A stretch of DNA of 64,000 bases from Hafnia alvei (GTDB lineage: Bacteria; Pseudomonadota; Gammaproteobacteria; Enterobacterales; Enterobacteriaceae): contig NZ_OZ061315.1 in the NCBI RefSeq assembly GCF_964063325.1, positions 1,364,001-1,428,000 of the forward strand. The letters run 5' to 3'. Below the pieces are notes generated by a model. It did not search any database. It saw only the letters and a program-made list of their open reading frames with translations, and had not been told where the DNA came from. Positions 7,781-16,822 of this stretch are shown here, in pieces. The translations under genes and the position numbers were made by a program. The first letter of the stretch is position 1, and each line of letters starts with the position of its first letter.

Positions 7781-7805
7781 GCCCACTTCATGGAGTGGGC
7801 TTTTT
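7781..7805 (+). terminator. Terminator after aroG
   Basis: Stem GCCCACT (7781-7787) / AGTGGGC (7794-7800) followed by five T. An A-run precedes the stem, so it may also serve the convergent minus-strand gene. Confidence 0.88.
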
Positions 7806-7830
7806 ACTAGAGAAAATCCGATACTAATTT

Positions 7831-8253
7831 TTACTGCTGCTGTTCCATTTCTTGTGCTAAATCGCTTTTAACCTGTGCTTTTTGTTCTGGTGTTAAGATT
7901 TTGCTCAAATTAAAGAAATACTGCATACGATAGTAGCGAGCCTGCTCTTGTGCTTTACCGAAAGCTGCAATTTGCTTCTTAACGGCAGTTTCATCCCATT
8001 TGCCTGAATCGATTATATTGATAAGCAGGCCATTCTGAATGTCTTTAGTATCAATAGAGGCCATTTTTTTATCTGTTTCAGCACGCAGGGCTTTGATTTT
8101 ATCCACCTGAGATGAATTTAAATGCAGATGCTGGATCATTGGATCTTGCTGAGCCTCAGGTTGAGTGCTCGCGTTAGTATTGCTGGATGCTAATGCGAGA
8201 CCGGAAAAAACAAGCGCTGAAGCCGCAAGAGTTAATTTAGAAAATTTGTTCAT
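7831..8253 (-). CDS. Spy/CpxP-like periplasmic protein
   Basis: 140-aa protein with a clear signal peptide (MNKFSKLTLAASALVFSGLALA) followed by an acidic, Gln-rich helical domain. It carries two LTxxQ-type motifs, LNSSQ after the mature N-terminus and LTPEQ near the C-terminus, the hallmark of the Spy/CpxP family of ATP-independent periplasmic chaperones and stress sensors. I start at the ATG at 8253 rather than the TTG just upstream. It is monocistronic between aroG and gpmA, where E. coli has no such gene. A role in envelope stress is an inference from the family; no CpxR box was recognised. Confidence 0.65.
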   Translation of the reverse strand: MNKFSKLTLAASALVFSGLALASSNTNASTQPEAQQDPMIQHLHLNSSQVDKIKALRAETDKKMASIDTKDIQNGLLINIIDSGKWDETAVKKQIAAFGKAQEQARYYRMQYFFNLSKILTPEQKAQVKSDLAQEMEQQQ

Positions 8254-8426
8254 CAATGTAATTCCATAAAGTGAGAAAAGGACTTAATCCGAATAACTGT
8301 AAACCATTTATTAATTAGTGTTGTAATGAAGTGTGTGAACTCGTAAACATAGAATATTTAATTATGTATTTTTTGAGTTTATTGATTGTGTGAATTTTCG
8401 CAATTATTCACGGCTTGCTAGTTGTA

Positions 8427-8450
8427 AGAAAAAAGCGCCCGAAGGCGCTT
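8427..8450 (-). terminator. Terminator after gpmA
   Basis: Stem AAGCGCC (8433-8439) / GGCGCTT (8444-8450) with a CGAA tetraloop. Read on the minus strand, a run of T follows. Confidence 0.85.
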
Positions 8451-8473
8451 ATTAATAAAAAATACGAAGGCAA

Positions 8474-9226
8474 TTATTTCGCTTTGCCTTGGTTAGCCAC
8501 CGCAGCGGCTTTGGCGGCAATTTCATCTGCATCGCCAAGATAGTAACGTTTTAAAGGCTTAAGATTTTCATCAAACTCATAAACTAACGGTACGCCGGTT
8601 GGAATATTCAGCTCAAGAATTTCATCTTCGCTTAGATTATCTAAATATTTAACCAATGCACGCAGAGAATTACCGTGCGCTGCAATAATGACGCGCTCAC
8701 CGCTTGCAATGCGTGGCTTAATCACATCGGTCCAATAAGGGATAACACGGTCAATAGTGGTGGCTAAGCTTTCGGTCACCGGCAGTTCCTGTTCGCTGAG
8801 TTTGGCGTAGCGAGGGTCATGACCAGGATAACGCTCATCTTCTTTGGTTAACTCAGGAGGTGTAACGGCAAAACCACGACGCCATAGTTTGACCTGATCG
8901 TCGCCATATTTTTGTGCTGTTTCAGCCTTGTTCAGCCCTTGCAACGCACCGTAATGACGTTCGTTCAGCTTCCATGATTTTTCGACCGGCAGCCATTGTT
9001 GTTCCAGCTCATCCAGCACATTCCACAATGTATGGATCGCACGTTTCAGTACCGATGTGTAGGCGAAATCAAAAGCAAAACCTTGTTCTTTTAAAAGCTT
9101 ACCCGCCGATTTTGCCTCGGAACGTCCTTTGTCAGAAAGCTCAACATCCGTCCAGCCAGTGAAGCGGTTTTCTTTGTTCCACTCGCTTTCACCGTGTCGC
9201 ACCAAAACTAATTTAGTCACAGCCAT
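8474..9226 (-). CDS. gpmA: 2,3-bisphosphoglycerate-dependent phosphoglycerate mutase GpmA
   Basis: Interconverts 3- and 2-phosphoglycerate in glycolysis and gluconeogenesis through a phosphohistidine. 250 aa, the same as E. coli. The phosphohistidine motif LVRHGESEWN stands at residues 8-17, followed by FTGWTDVELSDKG, the ERHYG block and the second active-site histidine in AAHGNSLRAL. It is monocistronic with its own terminator. A Fur box lies 28-46 bp upstream of the start, in line with Fur control reported for E. coli gpmA. Confidence 0.97.
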   Translation of the reverse strand: MAVTKLVLVRHGESEWNKENRFTGWTDVELSDKGRSEAKSAGKLLKEQGFAFDFAYTSVLKRAIHTLWNVLDELEQQWLPVEKSWKLNERHYGALQGLNKAETAQKYGDDQVKLWRRGFAVTPPELTKEDERYPGHDPRYAKLSEQELPVTESLATTIDRVIPYWTDVIKPRIASGERVIIAAHGNSLRALVKYLDNLSEDEILELNIPTGVPLVYEFDENLKPLKRYYLGDADEIAAKAAAVANQGKAK

Positions 9227-9253
9227 GGGTAAACTCCTAAGCGTAATTTATTA

Positions 9254-9272
9254 AATGATAACTATTATCATT
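9254..9272 (-). promoter_or_regulatory. Fur box upstream of gpmA
   Basis: A perfect 19-bp palindrome, AATGATAACTATTATCATT, built of ATGATAA and TTATCAT arms around CTA. It fits the Fur consensus GATAATGATAATCATTATC. Its position is right for repression of gpmA. Confidence 0.75.
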
Positions 9273-9396
9273 ATATTGCCATCGTGCAGCAAACAGCAAT
9301 AGCTGAGTCTAAACATAGCTAATTTCTGCGCGTATGTGTATGTGTTCAGTGGGGGATTCGTGCGAGATGTTATACGTTATGTATATAGGTTTATGG

Positions 9397-9437
9397 GAAA
9401 ACAGGCTCGCGTCTTCCCATAACGTGAAAGACGCGAG
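9397..9437 (-). terminator. Terminator after psiF
   Basis: Stem CTCGCGTCTT (9406-9415) / AAGACGCGAG (9428-9437). On the minus strand it is followed by GCCTGTTTTCCC, a short T-run. Confidence 0.75.
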
Positions 9438-9450
9438 TCAGAGTGCAGAA

Positions 9451-9804
9451 TTATTTTTTCTTCAAGCAGTCGCTCATGAAGGTTTTACGCTCGCCTTCTT
9501 TAAAGGTTTTGCCTTTGGCTTCCGCGTTACAGGTTTTCATTTTCTGCTGCTGTGGCGTTAGCGTGGTGGCGGTTGGGTTAGTTTCCGCTTTTAAACAGGT
9601 GCTCATAAAGGTTTTACGAGCATCACCGCTCAATGACTGGCTGCTTGCCTGCTGGCTACAGTCGGTCATTTTCTTTTGTTGAGCAAGCTGCTTCGCCGAA
9701 GGGGCCTTTACTGCTTTAGCATCTGTAGATGCCGGATCTGCCGCTAAAGCACTGCCAGCCAGCAGTAAACCCGCCATTAAAGGGAGAATCTTGCGCATGA
9801 ACAT
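9451..9804 (-). CDS. psiF: PsiF-family secreted protein
   Basis: Small secreted protein of the PsiF family (phosphate-starvation-inducible in E. coli, function unknown). 117 aa from the ATG chosen here, which has AAGGA about eight bases upstream; a longer reading from 9864 lacks such a site. After a signal peptide ending SALA, two repeats of the PsiF module are visible, each with a QxKMxxC start and a DARKTFMSTCL or ERKTFMSDCL end, giving paired cysteines. In E. coli psiF lies beside phoA; here it sits next to gpmA. I saw no convincing Pho box upstream, so phosphate control is not shown. Confidence 0.8.
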   Translation of the reverse strand: MFMRKILPLMAGLLLAGSALAADPASTDAKAVKAPSAKQLAQQKKMTDCSQQASSQSLSGDARKTFMSTCLKAETNPTATTLTPQQQKMKTCNAEAKGKTFKEGERKTFMSDCLKKK

Positions 9805-9964
9805 AAATGTTTCCTTATTTGCCGAAATGTCGCTCTTTAGATGAATTTTTACTGATCCATTCATTTACGTAATAAGCGTAGATGGCAAATAGCAGAAATG
9901 GAATGAGACTTTTATAAAAAGCGCTTTAAAACAGAGAGAAACGGATAAATCTCAGAAGAATAAA

Positions 9965-9995
9965 CAAAAAAAACACAGCCGGGATAGGCTGTGTT
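9965..9995 (-). terminator. Terminator after cusA
   Basis: Stem AACACAGCC (9972-9980) / GGCTGTGTT (9987-9995). On the minus strand it runs into eight or more T. Confidence 0.88.
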
Positions 9996-10014
9996 TTGAC
10001 TTCAAGCGTTAATT

Positions 10015-13000
10015 TTAATGTGGTTGCTTGGGCTCCTCTGTAACCGGATGAAGCAACAAATACACCGCTGGTATGACTAACATCGATAACAGCGGGGCGC
10101 TGACCATCCCGCCAATCATTGGCGCCGCAATGCGCTGCATAACTTCTGACCCCGTTCCGCCTCCCCACATAATCGGTAATAAGCCCGCCATAATGGTGGC
10201 TACCGTCATCACTTTTGGTCGCACACGCAGCACCGCGCCTTCGTGCAACGCTGCCAGCATTTGCTGACGTGTGAGCGGCTGATTGCCTTGCTGATGTTTG
10301 GCTACTGCGTGGTTGAGGTACAGCAGCATAATGACGCCAAACTCTGCCGACACCCCCGCCAGTGCGATAAAGCCCACGGCTCCGGCGACCGAAAGGTTAT
10401 AGCCCAATAAATAGAGCAGCCAAACGCCGCCGATTAAAGCAAAGGGCAGGGTACCCATAATCAGTAAAGCATCACGAATTTTGCCGAAGGTGATATAGAG
10501 CAGCACGAAGATGATCATCAGCGTTAACGGTAAAACCATCTGCAATTTGGCGCTAGCGCGTTCCATATACTCAAACTGTCCTGACCAACTTAGAGAAACG
10601 CCTTCGGGCAATTTTACCTGTTCAGCCACGGCTTTTTGCATATCTTCCACCGCTGATTTCAAATCGCGCCCGCGCAGATCAACGTATACCCAATCTGATA
10701 AGCGCGCATTCTCGCTTTTTAACATCGGTGGACCTTCGCTGATCCTCACTTCAGCTAAATCTCCCAGCGTAATCTGAGCGCCGCTCGCCGTGACCACCGG
10801 CAGCGCGCGTAGTTTTTCGACCGAATCGCGCACTTCTCGTGGATAGCGAATATTGATAGGAAAACGTTCGCGACCTTCAATGGTTTCACCAATATTTTCA
10901 CCGCCGACAACGCTTGAAACCAGAGACTGAAGCTCTTTTACCGTGACGCCATAGCGAGCGGCTGCGGTGCGGTTAATATCAATATCGATGTAGCGCCCAC
11001 CGGTCATGCGCTCGGCCAAAGCCGACGTGACGCCGGGTACTTTTTGCACCACACGTTCGATCTGCTCAGCCACTTCGCCGATCTGCTGCAAGTTGTTGCC
11101 GTTGACCTTGATGCCCACCGGGCTTTTGATCCCCGTAGACAGCATATCTAAACGATTACGGATCGGCGGTACCCAGATATTGGCGATGCCGGGAACCTGT
11201 ACGCGAGCATCCAGTTCGGCAATCAGTTTGTCCATCGTCATCCCCGCGCGCCATTGGTCACGAGGTTTGAAGCGAATGGTGGTTTCCAACATGGTGAGCG
11301 GGGCGGGATCGGTTGCTGTATCCGCTCGGCCTGCTTTGCCAAATACGGTATCAACTTCAGGCACGGTTTTGATCAGGCGGTCGGTGAGCTGTAACAGTCG
11401 GCTGGCTTCGCGTGCTGAAATACCGGGCAATGCGGAAGGCATATACAATAAATCGCCTTCGTCCAGCGACGGCATAAACTCGCTGCCTAAGCGGCTTAAA
11501 GGATACGCCGTTGCCAGCAGCAGCGCAGCGGCAATCACCAACGTAGTTTTTGGGCGTGCCAACACCCAATCTAATAACGGGTGATAGGCTTTAATCAGCC
11601 AGCGGTTTATTGGGTTGGCATTTTCATCCGGTATTTTTCCACGAATAAAATAGCCCATCAGCACGGGGACGAGCGTAATCCCCAAACCGGCAGAAACCGC
11701 CATGGCATAGGTTTTCGTGAACGCCAGCGGGGAGAACATTTTCCCTTCCTGCGCCTCAAGTGCAAACACGGGAATAAAGGACAGCGTAATAATTAATAAG
11801 CTACAAAATAGCGCAGGACCCACTTCGACTGCGGCTTTCTCGGCGATCTTCCAATATTCTGCATTGTTTGGCGTACGGTTTTCATGGTCGTGTCGCCACT
11901 GTTCCAGCACCTTATGCATGTTTTCGATCATCACGATCGCCGCATCCACCATCGCCCCAATGGCGATCGCGATCCCGCCGAGTGACATAATATTGGCGTT
12001 GACCCCCTGATAATGCATGATCACAAATGCGCCGAGTATTCCCAGCGGCAGGCTGATCATTGCCACCAGCGCCGAACGAAAATGGAACAGGAAAAGAGCG
12101 CAGATAACGGCGACTACCACGAACTCTTCCAGCAGCTTATGTGAAAGGGTTTCGATGGCGCGTTCAATGAGCTGAGAGCGATCGTAAGTGGTGACGATCT
12201 GCACGCCCGGCGGTAGACTTTTTTGCAACTGGTTCAGTTTGTCTTTTACCGCGTTGATGGTCTCTAAGGCATTTTTCCCCGAACGCATCACGATGATACC
12301 GCCAGCGACTTCGCCTTCACCGTTAAGCTCGGCAACGCCGCGGCGCATCTCCGGCCCTAAACGCAGCGTTGCCACATCCGAGAGCATCACGGGAACGCCA
12401 TTACGGCTGGCGATAACTACGTTGCGGAAATCATCCAAGGATTGCAGATAACCGGAGGTGCGAACCATATACCCTGCTTCGCCAAGTTCTAAAACCGAGC
12501 CACCGCCTTCCTGATTTGCCGCCTTAATGGCCGCCGTTATTTGCTCATGCGTGATGTTAAGCGCACGCATTTTTTCTGGCTGCAAAACGACCTGATATTG
12601 ACGCACCATGCCGCCCACGCTGGCAACTTCTGATACGTTCGGCACCGTTTTTAATTCATACTTCAGCGTCCAATCTTGTAATGCGCGAAGATCGGCCAAA
12701 CTGTACTTTCCGGTGGTATCCGTGAGCGCATATTCATATACCCAGCCAACGCCGGTGGCATCGGGGCCGAGAGAGGCTTTAGCCTCAGGCGGCAGCGTTG
12801 ACTGTACTTGGCTGAGATATTCGAGAACGCGCGAGCGTGCCCAGTATGGGTCGGTGCCGTCGTCAAAAAGCACATATACATAGGAGTCACCAAACATCGA
12901 AAAACCGCGCACGGTTTTTGCACCAGGCACCGAAAGCATGGTGGTAGTGAGTGGATAGGTCACTAAATTTTCGACCACCTGCGGAGCTTTACCAGGATAG

Positions 13001-13155
13001 CTGACACGGATAATCACCTGTGTATCAGAGAGATCGGGCAGTGCGTCCAAAGGCGCTTTTTGTACTGCCCACAGCCCCCAGACGGCTAAACCGATAGCCG
13101 CCAGCAATACCAACAGACGGTTTTTGAGCGACCAGCGAATAACGGCGGCAATCAT
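10015..13155 (-). CDS. cusA: Cu(I)/Ag(I) efflux RND pump CusA
   Basis: Inner-membrane proton-driven pump of the heavy-metal RND family; with an adaptor and an outer-membrane channel it expels Cu+ and Ag+ from periplasm and cytosol. 1046 aa, matching CusA/SilA length. It has an N-terminal transmembrane helix, two large periplasmic loops, and TM bundles around residues 340-520 and 870-1030. HME-RND blocks such as YPGKAPQVVENLVTYPLTT and GAMVDAAIVMIENMHK (the latter holding the TM4 acidic residues) are visible, as is the Met-containing DEGDLLYMPSALPGIS. The ATG overlaps the cusB stop by four bases (ATGA), so the genes are translationally coupled. No cusRS pair lies within the window. Confidence 0.94.
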   Translation of the reverse strand: MIAAVIRWSLKNRLLVLLAAIGLAVWGLWAVQKAPLDALPDLSDTQVIIRVSYPGKAPQVVENLVTYPLTTTMLSVPGAKTVRGFSMFGDSYVYVLFDDGTDPYWARSRVLEYLSQVQSTLPPEAKASLGPDATGVGWVYEYALTDTTGKYSLADLRALQDWTLKYELKTVPNVSEVASVGGMVRQYQVVLQPEKMRALNITHEQITAAIKAANQEGGGSVLELGEAGYMVRTSGYLQSLDDFRNVVIASRNGVPVMLSDVATLRLGPEMRRGVAELNGEGEVAGGIIVMRSGKNALETINAVKDKLNQLQKSLPPGVQIVTTYDRSQLIERAIETLSHKLLEEFVVVAVICALFLFHFRSALVAMISLPLGILGAFVIMHYQGVNANIMSLGGIAIAIGAMVDAAIVMIENMHKVLEQWRHDHENRTPNNAEYWKIAEKAAVEVGPALFCSLLIITLSFIPVFALEAQEGKMFSPLAFTKTYAMAVSAGLGITLVPVLMGYFIRGKIPDENANPINRWLIKAYHPLLDWVLARPKTTLVIAAALLLATAYPLSRLGSEFMPSLDEGDLLYMPSALPGISAREASRLLQLTDRLIKTVPEVDTVFGKAGRADTATDPAPLTMLETTIRFKPRDQWRAGMTMDKLIAELDARVQVPGIANIWVPPIRNRLDMLSTGIKSPVGIKVNGNNLQQIGEVAEQIERVVQKVPGVTSALAERMTGGRYIDIDINRTAAARYGVTVKELQSLVSSVVGGENIGETIEGRERFPINIRYPREVRDSVEKLRALPVVTASGAQITLGDLAEVRISEGPPMLKSENARLSDWVYVDLRGRDLKSAVEDMQKAVAEQVKLPEGVSLSWSGQFEYMERASAKLQMVLPLTLMIIFVLLYITFGKIRDALLIMGTLPFALIGGVWLLYLLGYNLSVAGAVGFIALAGVSAEFGVIMLLYLNHAVAKHQQGNQPLTRQQMLAALHEGAVLRVRPKVMTVATIMAGLLPIMWGGGTGSEVMQRIAAPMIGGMVSAPLLSMLVIPAVYLLLHPVTEEPKQPH

Positions 13156-14669
13156 GGTCGACCTCCCGACATGTCCATGTTCATGTCTGCGGGCATGATG
13201 TGGCGGATGACAATCCCGCTGTCATCCATGCTGAAGCTAAAACTGACATGCGATCCCGCTTGAATACCTTCGGGGAGCTTGCCGCCTGGCAGGGTGAAAT
13301 CCATAGTCATGGGCCCCCATTTCAAAGCCGGAATAGCTTCGTGGCTGATCGTTAAGCTCTCGCCAGTCATCGCTTTAATCACGCCCGTGGTGGAGTATTG
13401 GGTCTCCTCCGGTTCTTGCTTGGTTTGAGCTTCAGTAGACGTTTTCGCCTCGCTAAACTGCGGCAGCGCGTTACGCAGGCTGGCTTCAGAATCCAGCATA
13501 AATTGGCCGGATGTTACGACCGGCTGGCCTTCTTTAAGACCGTCTAAGATCTCAATCCAATCGCCTTGGGCCTCGCCGGTACGCACCGCCACCGGTGTGA
13601 AATGCCCATTGCCATCGCTGAGCAGCACATGGCTGTTTTCACCGGTGGTAATTAATGCGGATTGCGGAATTGCCAAGGCACTGCGTTGGTGATTGCTGGC
13701 GCTAGCAACGTTTAAATACATCCCCGGTTTGAGTTGCTGCTGGGGATTGCTGAGCTCAATGCGGGCTTTCAGGTTGCGGGTGGTGGCATCGAGCTCGGGT
13801 AATAGTTCGCTCACGCGCCCATCAAAACTGACGCTAGGCCATGCGCTGCTGGTGGTGGTAACGCGATCGCCCAAACGGATCCTCTCGGCCTGCGACTGCG
13901 GATAGTCAATAACCACCCAAACCGGATCGAGGCTTGCCAATTCAAATAGCGGCTGAGCGGTGGCAACCTGCTGTCCCTCACGCACTTCCAGTTTAGAAAC
14001 ATAGCCACTGCGCGGTGCGGTGATGGTCATCCGTGGCTGTACTTTGCCGCTACGTTCTACGGCTTGGATAACGCTCTCGGGCATAAACTGTAGTGCTAAG
14101 CGTTGACGGGCCGCCTGCGTTAGCGCCGAATCGCCCACGGCGCGGATAGCCAGATACTCCTGCTGAGCGCTGCTCCAGCTAGGGTTCCAGATAACGGCCA
14201 GCGTTTCACCGGCTTTAACGCTTTGCTGTAGCGCTCTCACCTTCAGCTGTTCGATAACGCCCGCGCTGGGCGCAGAGAGCGTGCTTAGCGTGCGTTCGTT
14301 AACGGCGACGGAGCCATAGGCTTTCAGGTTGCTGCTAAACGTATGACGCTCGGCGGGTGCCGTTTTAATGCCGAGATTTTGCTGCTGGCGAGCGCTAATG
14401 CTGACGCCGGTATCCGATTCCTGTCCTGATTCGCTGGCATAGCGTGGTACAAGCTCCATGTCCATAAACGGAGATTTACCCGGTTTATCAAATCGCTGGC
14501 CGGGCACCATCGGATCGTACCAGTACAGCACTTTGCGTCCCGCTTCGGCGGTCTGTTTGGTGGGGACTGCACCATGGGTTTGTTGGGATTGTGAACCTAA
14601 TTTGTATCCGCCCCAGCCCACAGCAAGTAAGGCAATGACAATGGCGCTAAGGGTAAATTTGTTATTCAT
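13152..14669 (-). CDS. cusB: CusB-type membrane fusion protein with C-terminal CusF domain
   Basis: Periplasmic adaptor joining CusA to the outer-membrane channel. 505 aa, well beyond E. coli CusB (about 407 aa), because a CusF-like metal-binding domain is fused at the C-terminus (about residues 430-505; SHEAIPALKWGPMTMDF keeps the His, Trp and the two Met ligands). The N-terminus has one membrane anchor, then a YWYDPMVPGQRFDKPGKSPF heavy-metal-binding motif, lipoyl/barrel and hairpin domains. I start at MNNKFTLSA; the longer reading adds residues that overlap cusC. The last residues are Met-rich (MNMDMSGG). Start and stop overlap the neighbours by four bases. Confidence 0.92.
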   Translation of the reverse strand: MNNKFTLSAIVIALLAVGWGGYKLGSQSQQTHGAVPTKQTAEAGRKVLYWYDPMVPGQRFDKPGKSPFMDMELVPRYASESGQESDTGVSISARQQQNLGIKTAPAERHTFSSNLKAYGSVAVNERTLSTLSAPSAGVIEQLKVRALQQSVKAGETLAVIWNPSWSSAQQEYLAIRAVGDSALTQAARQRLALQFMPESVIQAVERSGKVQPRMTITAPRSGYVSKLEVREGQQVATAQPLFELASLDPVWVVIDYPQSQAERIRLGDRVTTTSSAWPSVSFDGRVSELLPELDATTRNLKARIELSNPQQQLKPGMYLNVASASNHQRSALAIPQSALITTGENSHVLLSDGNGHFTPVAVRTGEAQGDWIEILDGLKEGQPVVTSGQFMLDSEASLRNALPQFSEAKTSTEAQTKQEPEETQYSTTGVIKAMTGESLTISHEAIPALKWGPMTMDFTLPGGKLPEGIQAGSHVSFSFSMDDSGIVIRHIMPADMNMDMSGGRP

Positions 14670-15922
14670 TGGGCAAACTCCTGCGGGATGAGATAGCGGA
14701 TCGAGGCCCAAATTTTGGCCATTTCACGTTCAGCCGCGACGGATGCCAACTCGCTTTCTAACAGGGAGCGGCGACCACTCATTACCTCGGCTAAGGAGCT
14801 GCTGCCGGAACGATACTGTGCTTCTAGCAGACGGATTTTTTGTTGCTGTAGCGGCACGATTTCCTGCTGCTGGCGCTGCCAGCGGCTTTGGGCGGCCTGA
14901 TACTGAGCGATTAACGTATCTAACTGAGCACGGTGATCGCGCTGGAGTAATGTAAGCTGGTCGTTTGCTTCCATGCTGCGGGAAACTTCGGCGGCGTAGT
15001 CTTTATCCTGACGTTTAGATTTAAACAGCGGGAGGTCGACGGTAAACATCACGCCCGCCATATCTTCGTAGTCGTCCCCGCGCTTGGCGTAATAGACCTC
15101 AACGCCGACGTCCGGGATTGCAGCCAGTGCGGTTTGCTCGGAACGAGCATGCGCAACGTCTGATTCACGCTTGGCCTGTAGGACTTCAGGATGCTCATCG
15201 ATAGCCTGAATTAAAACATCGCGCTCGGCGGGTAAGCGCTGATAACGCGGCAGCGAGCCCGCGGTTCGCACATCGTTTTCGCCGGTCAACTGCATCAGAC
15301 GCGCCTGAGCAACCTGAACATCGCGGTTGGCATCGGTGACGAGATCCTGCATGGCGGCGAGCGTGAGTCTTGCATCAATCGCGCTGCTCGGCGCGCTGCC
15401 GTTGGCCACGCTGGCATTTTGCAAAGGAACCTGACGCTGGCCTTCACTCACCAATTTTTTCGCCTGCTCTTCGCTGCGTTGCGCCAAGGCCAGATCGAGC
15501 CACGCTTGCGCGGTGTCACGCTGGAGCTGAGCGCGGATCGCGAGCGAATTGGCCGCCGTTTTTGCGGCTTCAGCGCGTAAGGTGTCTGCTTTACGTTCGC
15601 GTTTTTCGCTGCTGACGTAGTCCTGCATGATCCCTATACGCTGCATGGTCATCCCTTCACGCGTGAGACGACGACCGTTGTCCCCGCCGACGGGGACGTT
15701 TTCGATGCCAAATTTTAATTTTGGATCGGGAAGTTGCGTGGCAGAGTCAGCCATGTTTTCCAGTGCATTAACCTGATGTTGGTTTGCCGAGAGCGCTGCG
15801 GAATATTTCTGTGCAGCGTTCAGGGCTTCATCCAAACTCAGGCTTGCCGCCTGTGAGGCGGCAGGCAGGAAAAACATCGCCGCCAGCCACGCCGCAATGC
15901 GGCGCTGCTTTCGGTTTTGCAT
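14666..15922 (-). CDS. cusC: CusC-like outer-membrane factor (TolC family)
   Basis: Outer-membrane channel of the tripartite efflux pump. 418 aa, shorter than E. coli CusC (457 aa). Its signal peptide ends in ASQAAS and has no lipobox cysteine, so unlike E. coli CusC it is probably not lipidated. Two OEP repeats with long Ala/Gln-rich helices are visible. It is distant enough from CusC that 'TolC-family, CusC-like' is the safest reading. Position between a cusF-like gene and cusB supports the role. Confidence 0.85.
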   Translation of the reverse strand: MQNRKQRRIAAWLAAMFFLPAASQAASLSLDEALNAAQKYSAALSANQHQVNALENMADSATQLPDPKLKFGIENVPVGGDNGRRLTREGMTMQRIGIMQDYVSSEKRERKADTLRAEAAKTAANSLAIRAQLQRDTAQAWLDLALAQRSEEQAKKLVSEGQRQVPLQNASVANGSAPSSAIDARLTLAAMQDLVTDANRDVQVAQARLMQLTGENDVRTAGSLPRYQRLPAERDVLIQAIDEHPEVLQAKRESDVAHARSEQTALAAIPDVGVEVYYAKRGDDYEDMAGVMFTVDLPLFKSKRQDKDYAAEVSRSMEANDQLTLLQRDHRAQLDTLIAQYQAAQSRWQRQQQEIVPLQQQKIRLLEAQYRSGSSSLAEVMSGRRSLLESELASVAAEREMAKIWASIRYLIPQEFAQ

Positions 15923-15934
15923 GATGTTTCTCCG

Positions 15935-16309
15935 TTACTGAGCTGGGGTGATTTCAGTTAATTGATAACCGGATTCGGTTTGGATAAAGCTGAAATTCAC
16001 CTTGCTGCCCACCGCCAGTGGCTTGATGACAGAAGAAGAGGGCAGCGCAAAGGTCATGGTCATGGCAGGCCAATGCAGTTCAGGGATCGGGGAGTGCGTT
16101 AATGTGACGCCGCTTGCTTGGTTCCAGCTTTTTACCACGCCGGTAGCGCGGTAAGACGTTGCCGTTGATTCATGATGCGGCATGTCGCTCACGTTATGCA
16201 TCGCGCTCATGTCGTGATCGCTGTTGGCCATAGTTGGCGTAGCGAAAGCAAAGGCAGAAAGAACAGCGGCGGTAGCGAATAGGGTACGGATGTTTTGGAT
16301 GTAAGACAT
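15935..16309 (-). CDS. cusF: Periplasmic copper-binding protein CusF-like
   Basis: Periplasmic metallochaperone that hands Cu+ or Ag+ to the CusBA pump. 124 aa from MSYIQNIRTL; an upstream TTG or similar would add 20 residues with no role. Signal peptide to about residue 28, then a His/Met-rich stretch (HDMSAMHNVSDMPHH), then the CusF OB-fold. Copper ligands line up as His72, Trp80, Met83 and Met85 in THSPIPELHWPAMTM, including the tryptophan that caps the metal by a cation-pi contact. Gene order here is F-C-B-A, against C-F-B-A in E. coli, and the operon holds a second CusF domain fused to CusB. Confidence 0.9.
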   Translation of the reverse strand: MSYIQNIRTLFATAAVLSAFAFATPTMANSDHDMSAMHNVSDMPHHESTATSYRATGVVKSWNQASGVTLTHSPIPELHWPAMTMTFALPSSSVIKPLAVGSKVNFSFIQTESGYQLTEITPAQ

Positions 16310-16396
16310 AAAATTAACTCCTGTAAAAATAACGAAAACCCGCTGCGCATAGGCGAAGCCACGCAGCAAAATCGAATAAAGGTTTTACGTCAGGAG

Positions 16397-16822
16397 TTAC
16401 TCTCTAAAGCGGCAAAAGCGTATTTCGGCTGGAGGGCCGATAGAAGGGGGCTGGCGCCATTCCGTATCGCAAGGTAGTTCCACAGCGGCTATATCAATAG
16501 CAGCAAGTTCAGAACTCACTGGGATCGCGTGCAGCGTTAGCTGGGCTTCACCATTGTCTTGTTTCATGCTGTCAGGAGAGCAGTGCTTTTCACACATGGT
16601 TTCCGACACTTGCATGTGATGCGCCACAACGTCGGGCGCGCCTTGCATATGCGTGATGTGCTGCACCATTGGCGCAGGGCCATCAACGTTCATGTTGCAT
16701 TGATGTCCAGCGATGGCGAGCTGTGCGTTAAGCAGCGTCCAACAAGCAACCAATACAATCGCCCACACGTTTTTCACGCGTAGATTATGCATTCGTTGCT
16801 GTAGCTTGCTGCTCATAAACAT
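16397..16822 (-). CDS. Small Cys/His/Met-rich secreted protein heading the cus operon
   Basis: 141-aa protein with an N-terminal hydrophobic segment (VWAIVLVACWTLLNAQLAIAG) that could be a signal peptide or anchor. A Cys/His/Met-rich part follows: HQCNMNVDG, MVQHITHMQGA, VVAHHMQVSETMCEKHC. The C-terminus (PPSIGPPAEIRFCRFRE) recalls the short proteins placed ahead of copper-efflux genes in other Enterobacterales (DUF2946-like). It lies 87 bp before cusF on the same strand and probably shares its transcript. A role in periplasmic Cu+ binding is inferred from composition and place only. Two in-frame ATGs (16822, 16816) are possible; neither has a clear Shine-Dalgarno. Confidence 0.6.
   Translation of the reverse strand: MFMSSKLQQRMHNLRVKNVWAIVLVACWTLLNAQLAIAGHQCNMNVDGPAPMVQHITHMQGAPDVVAHHMQVSETMCEKHCSPDSMKQDNGEAQLTLHAIPVSSELAAIDIAAVELPCDTEWRQPPSIGPPAEIRFCRFRE

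Noticed and set aside
9334..9682. Plus-strand reading frames opposite psiF
   Set aside because: They run over the psiF terminator and coding strand; the PsiF motif on the minus strand explains the region.
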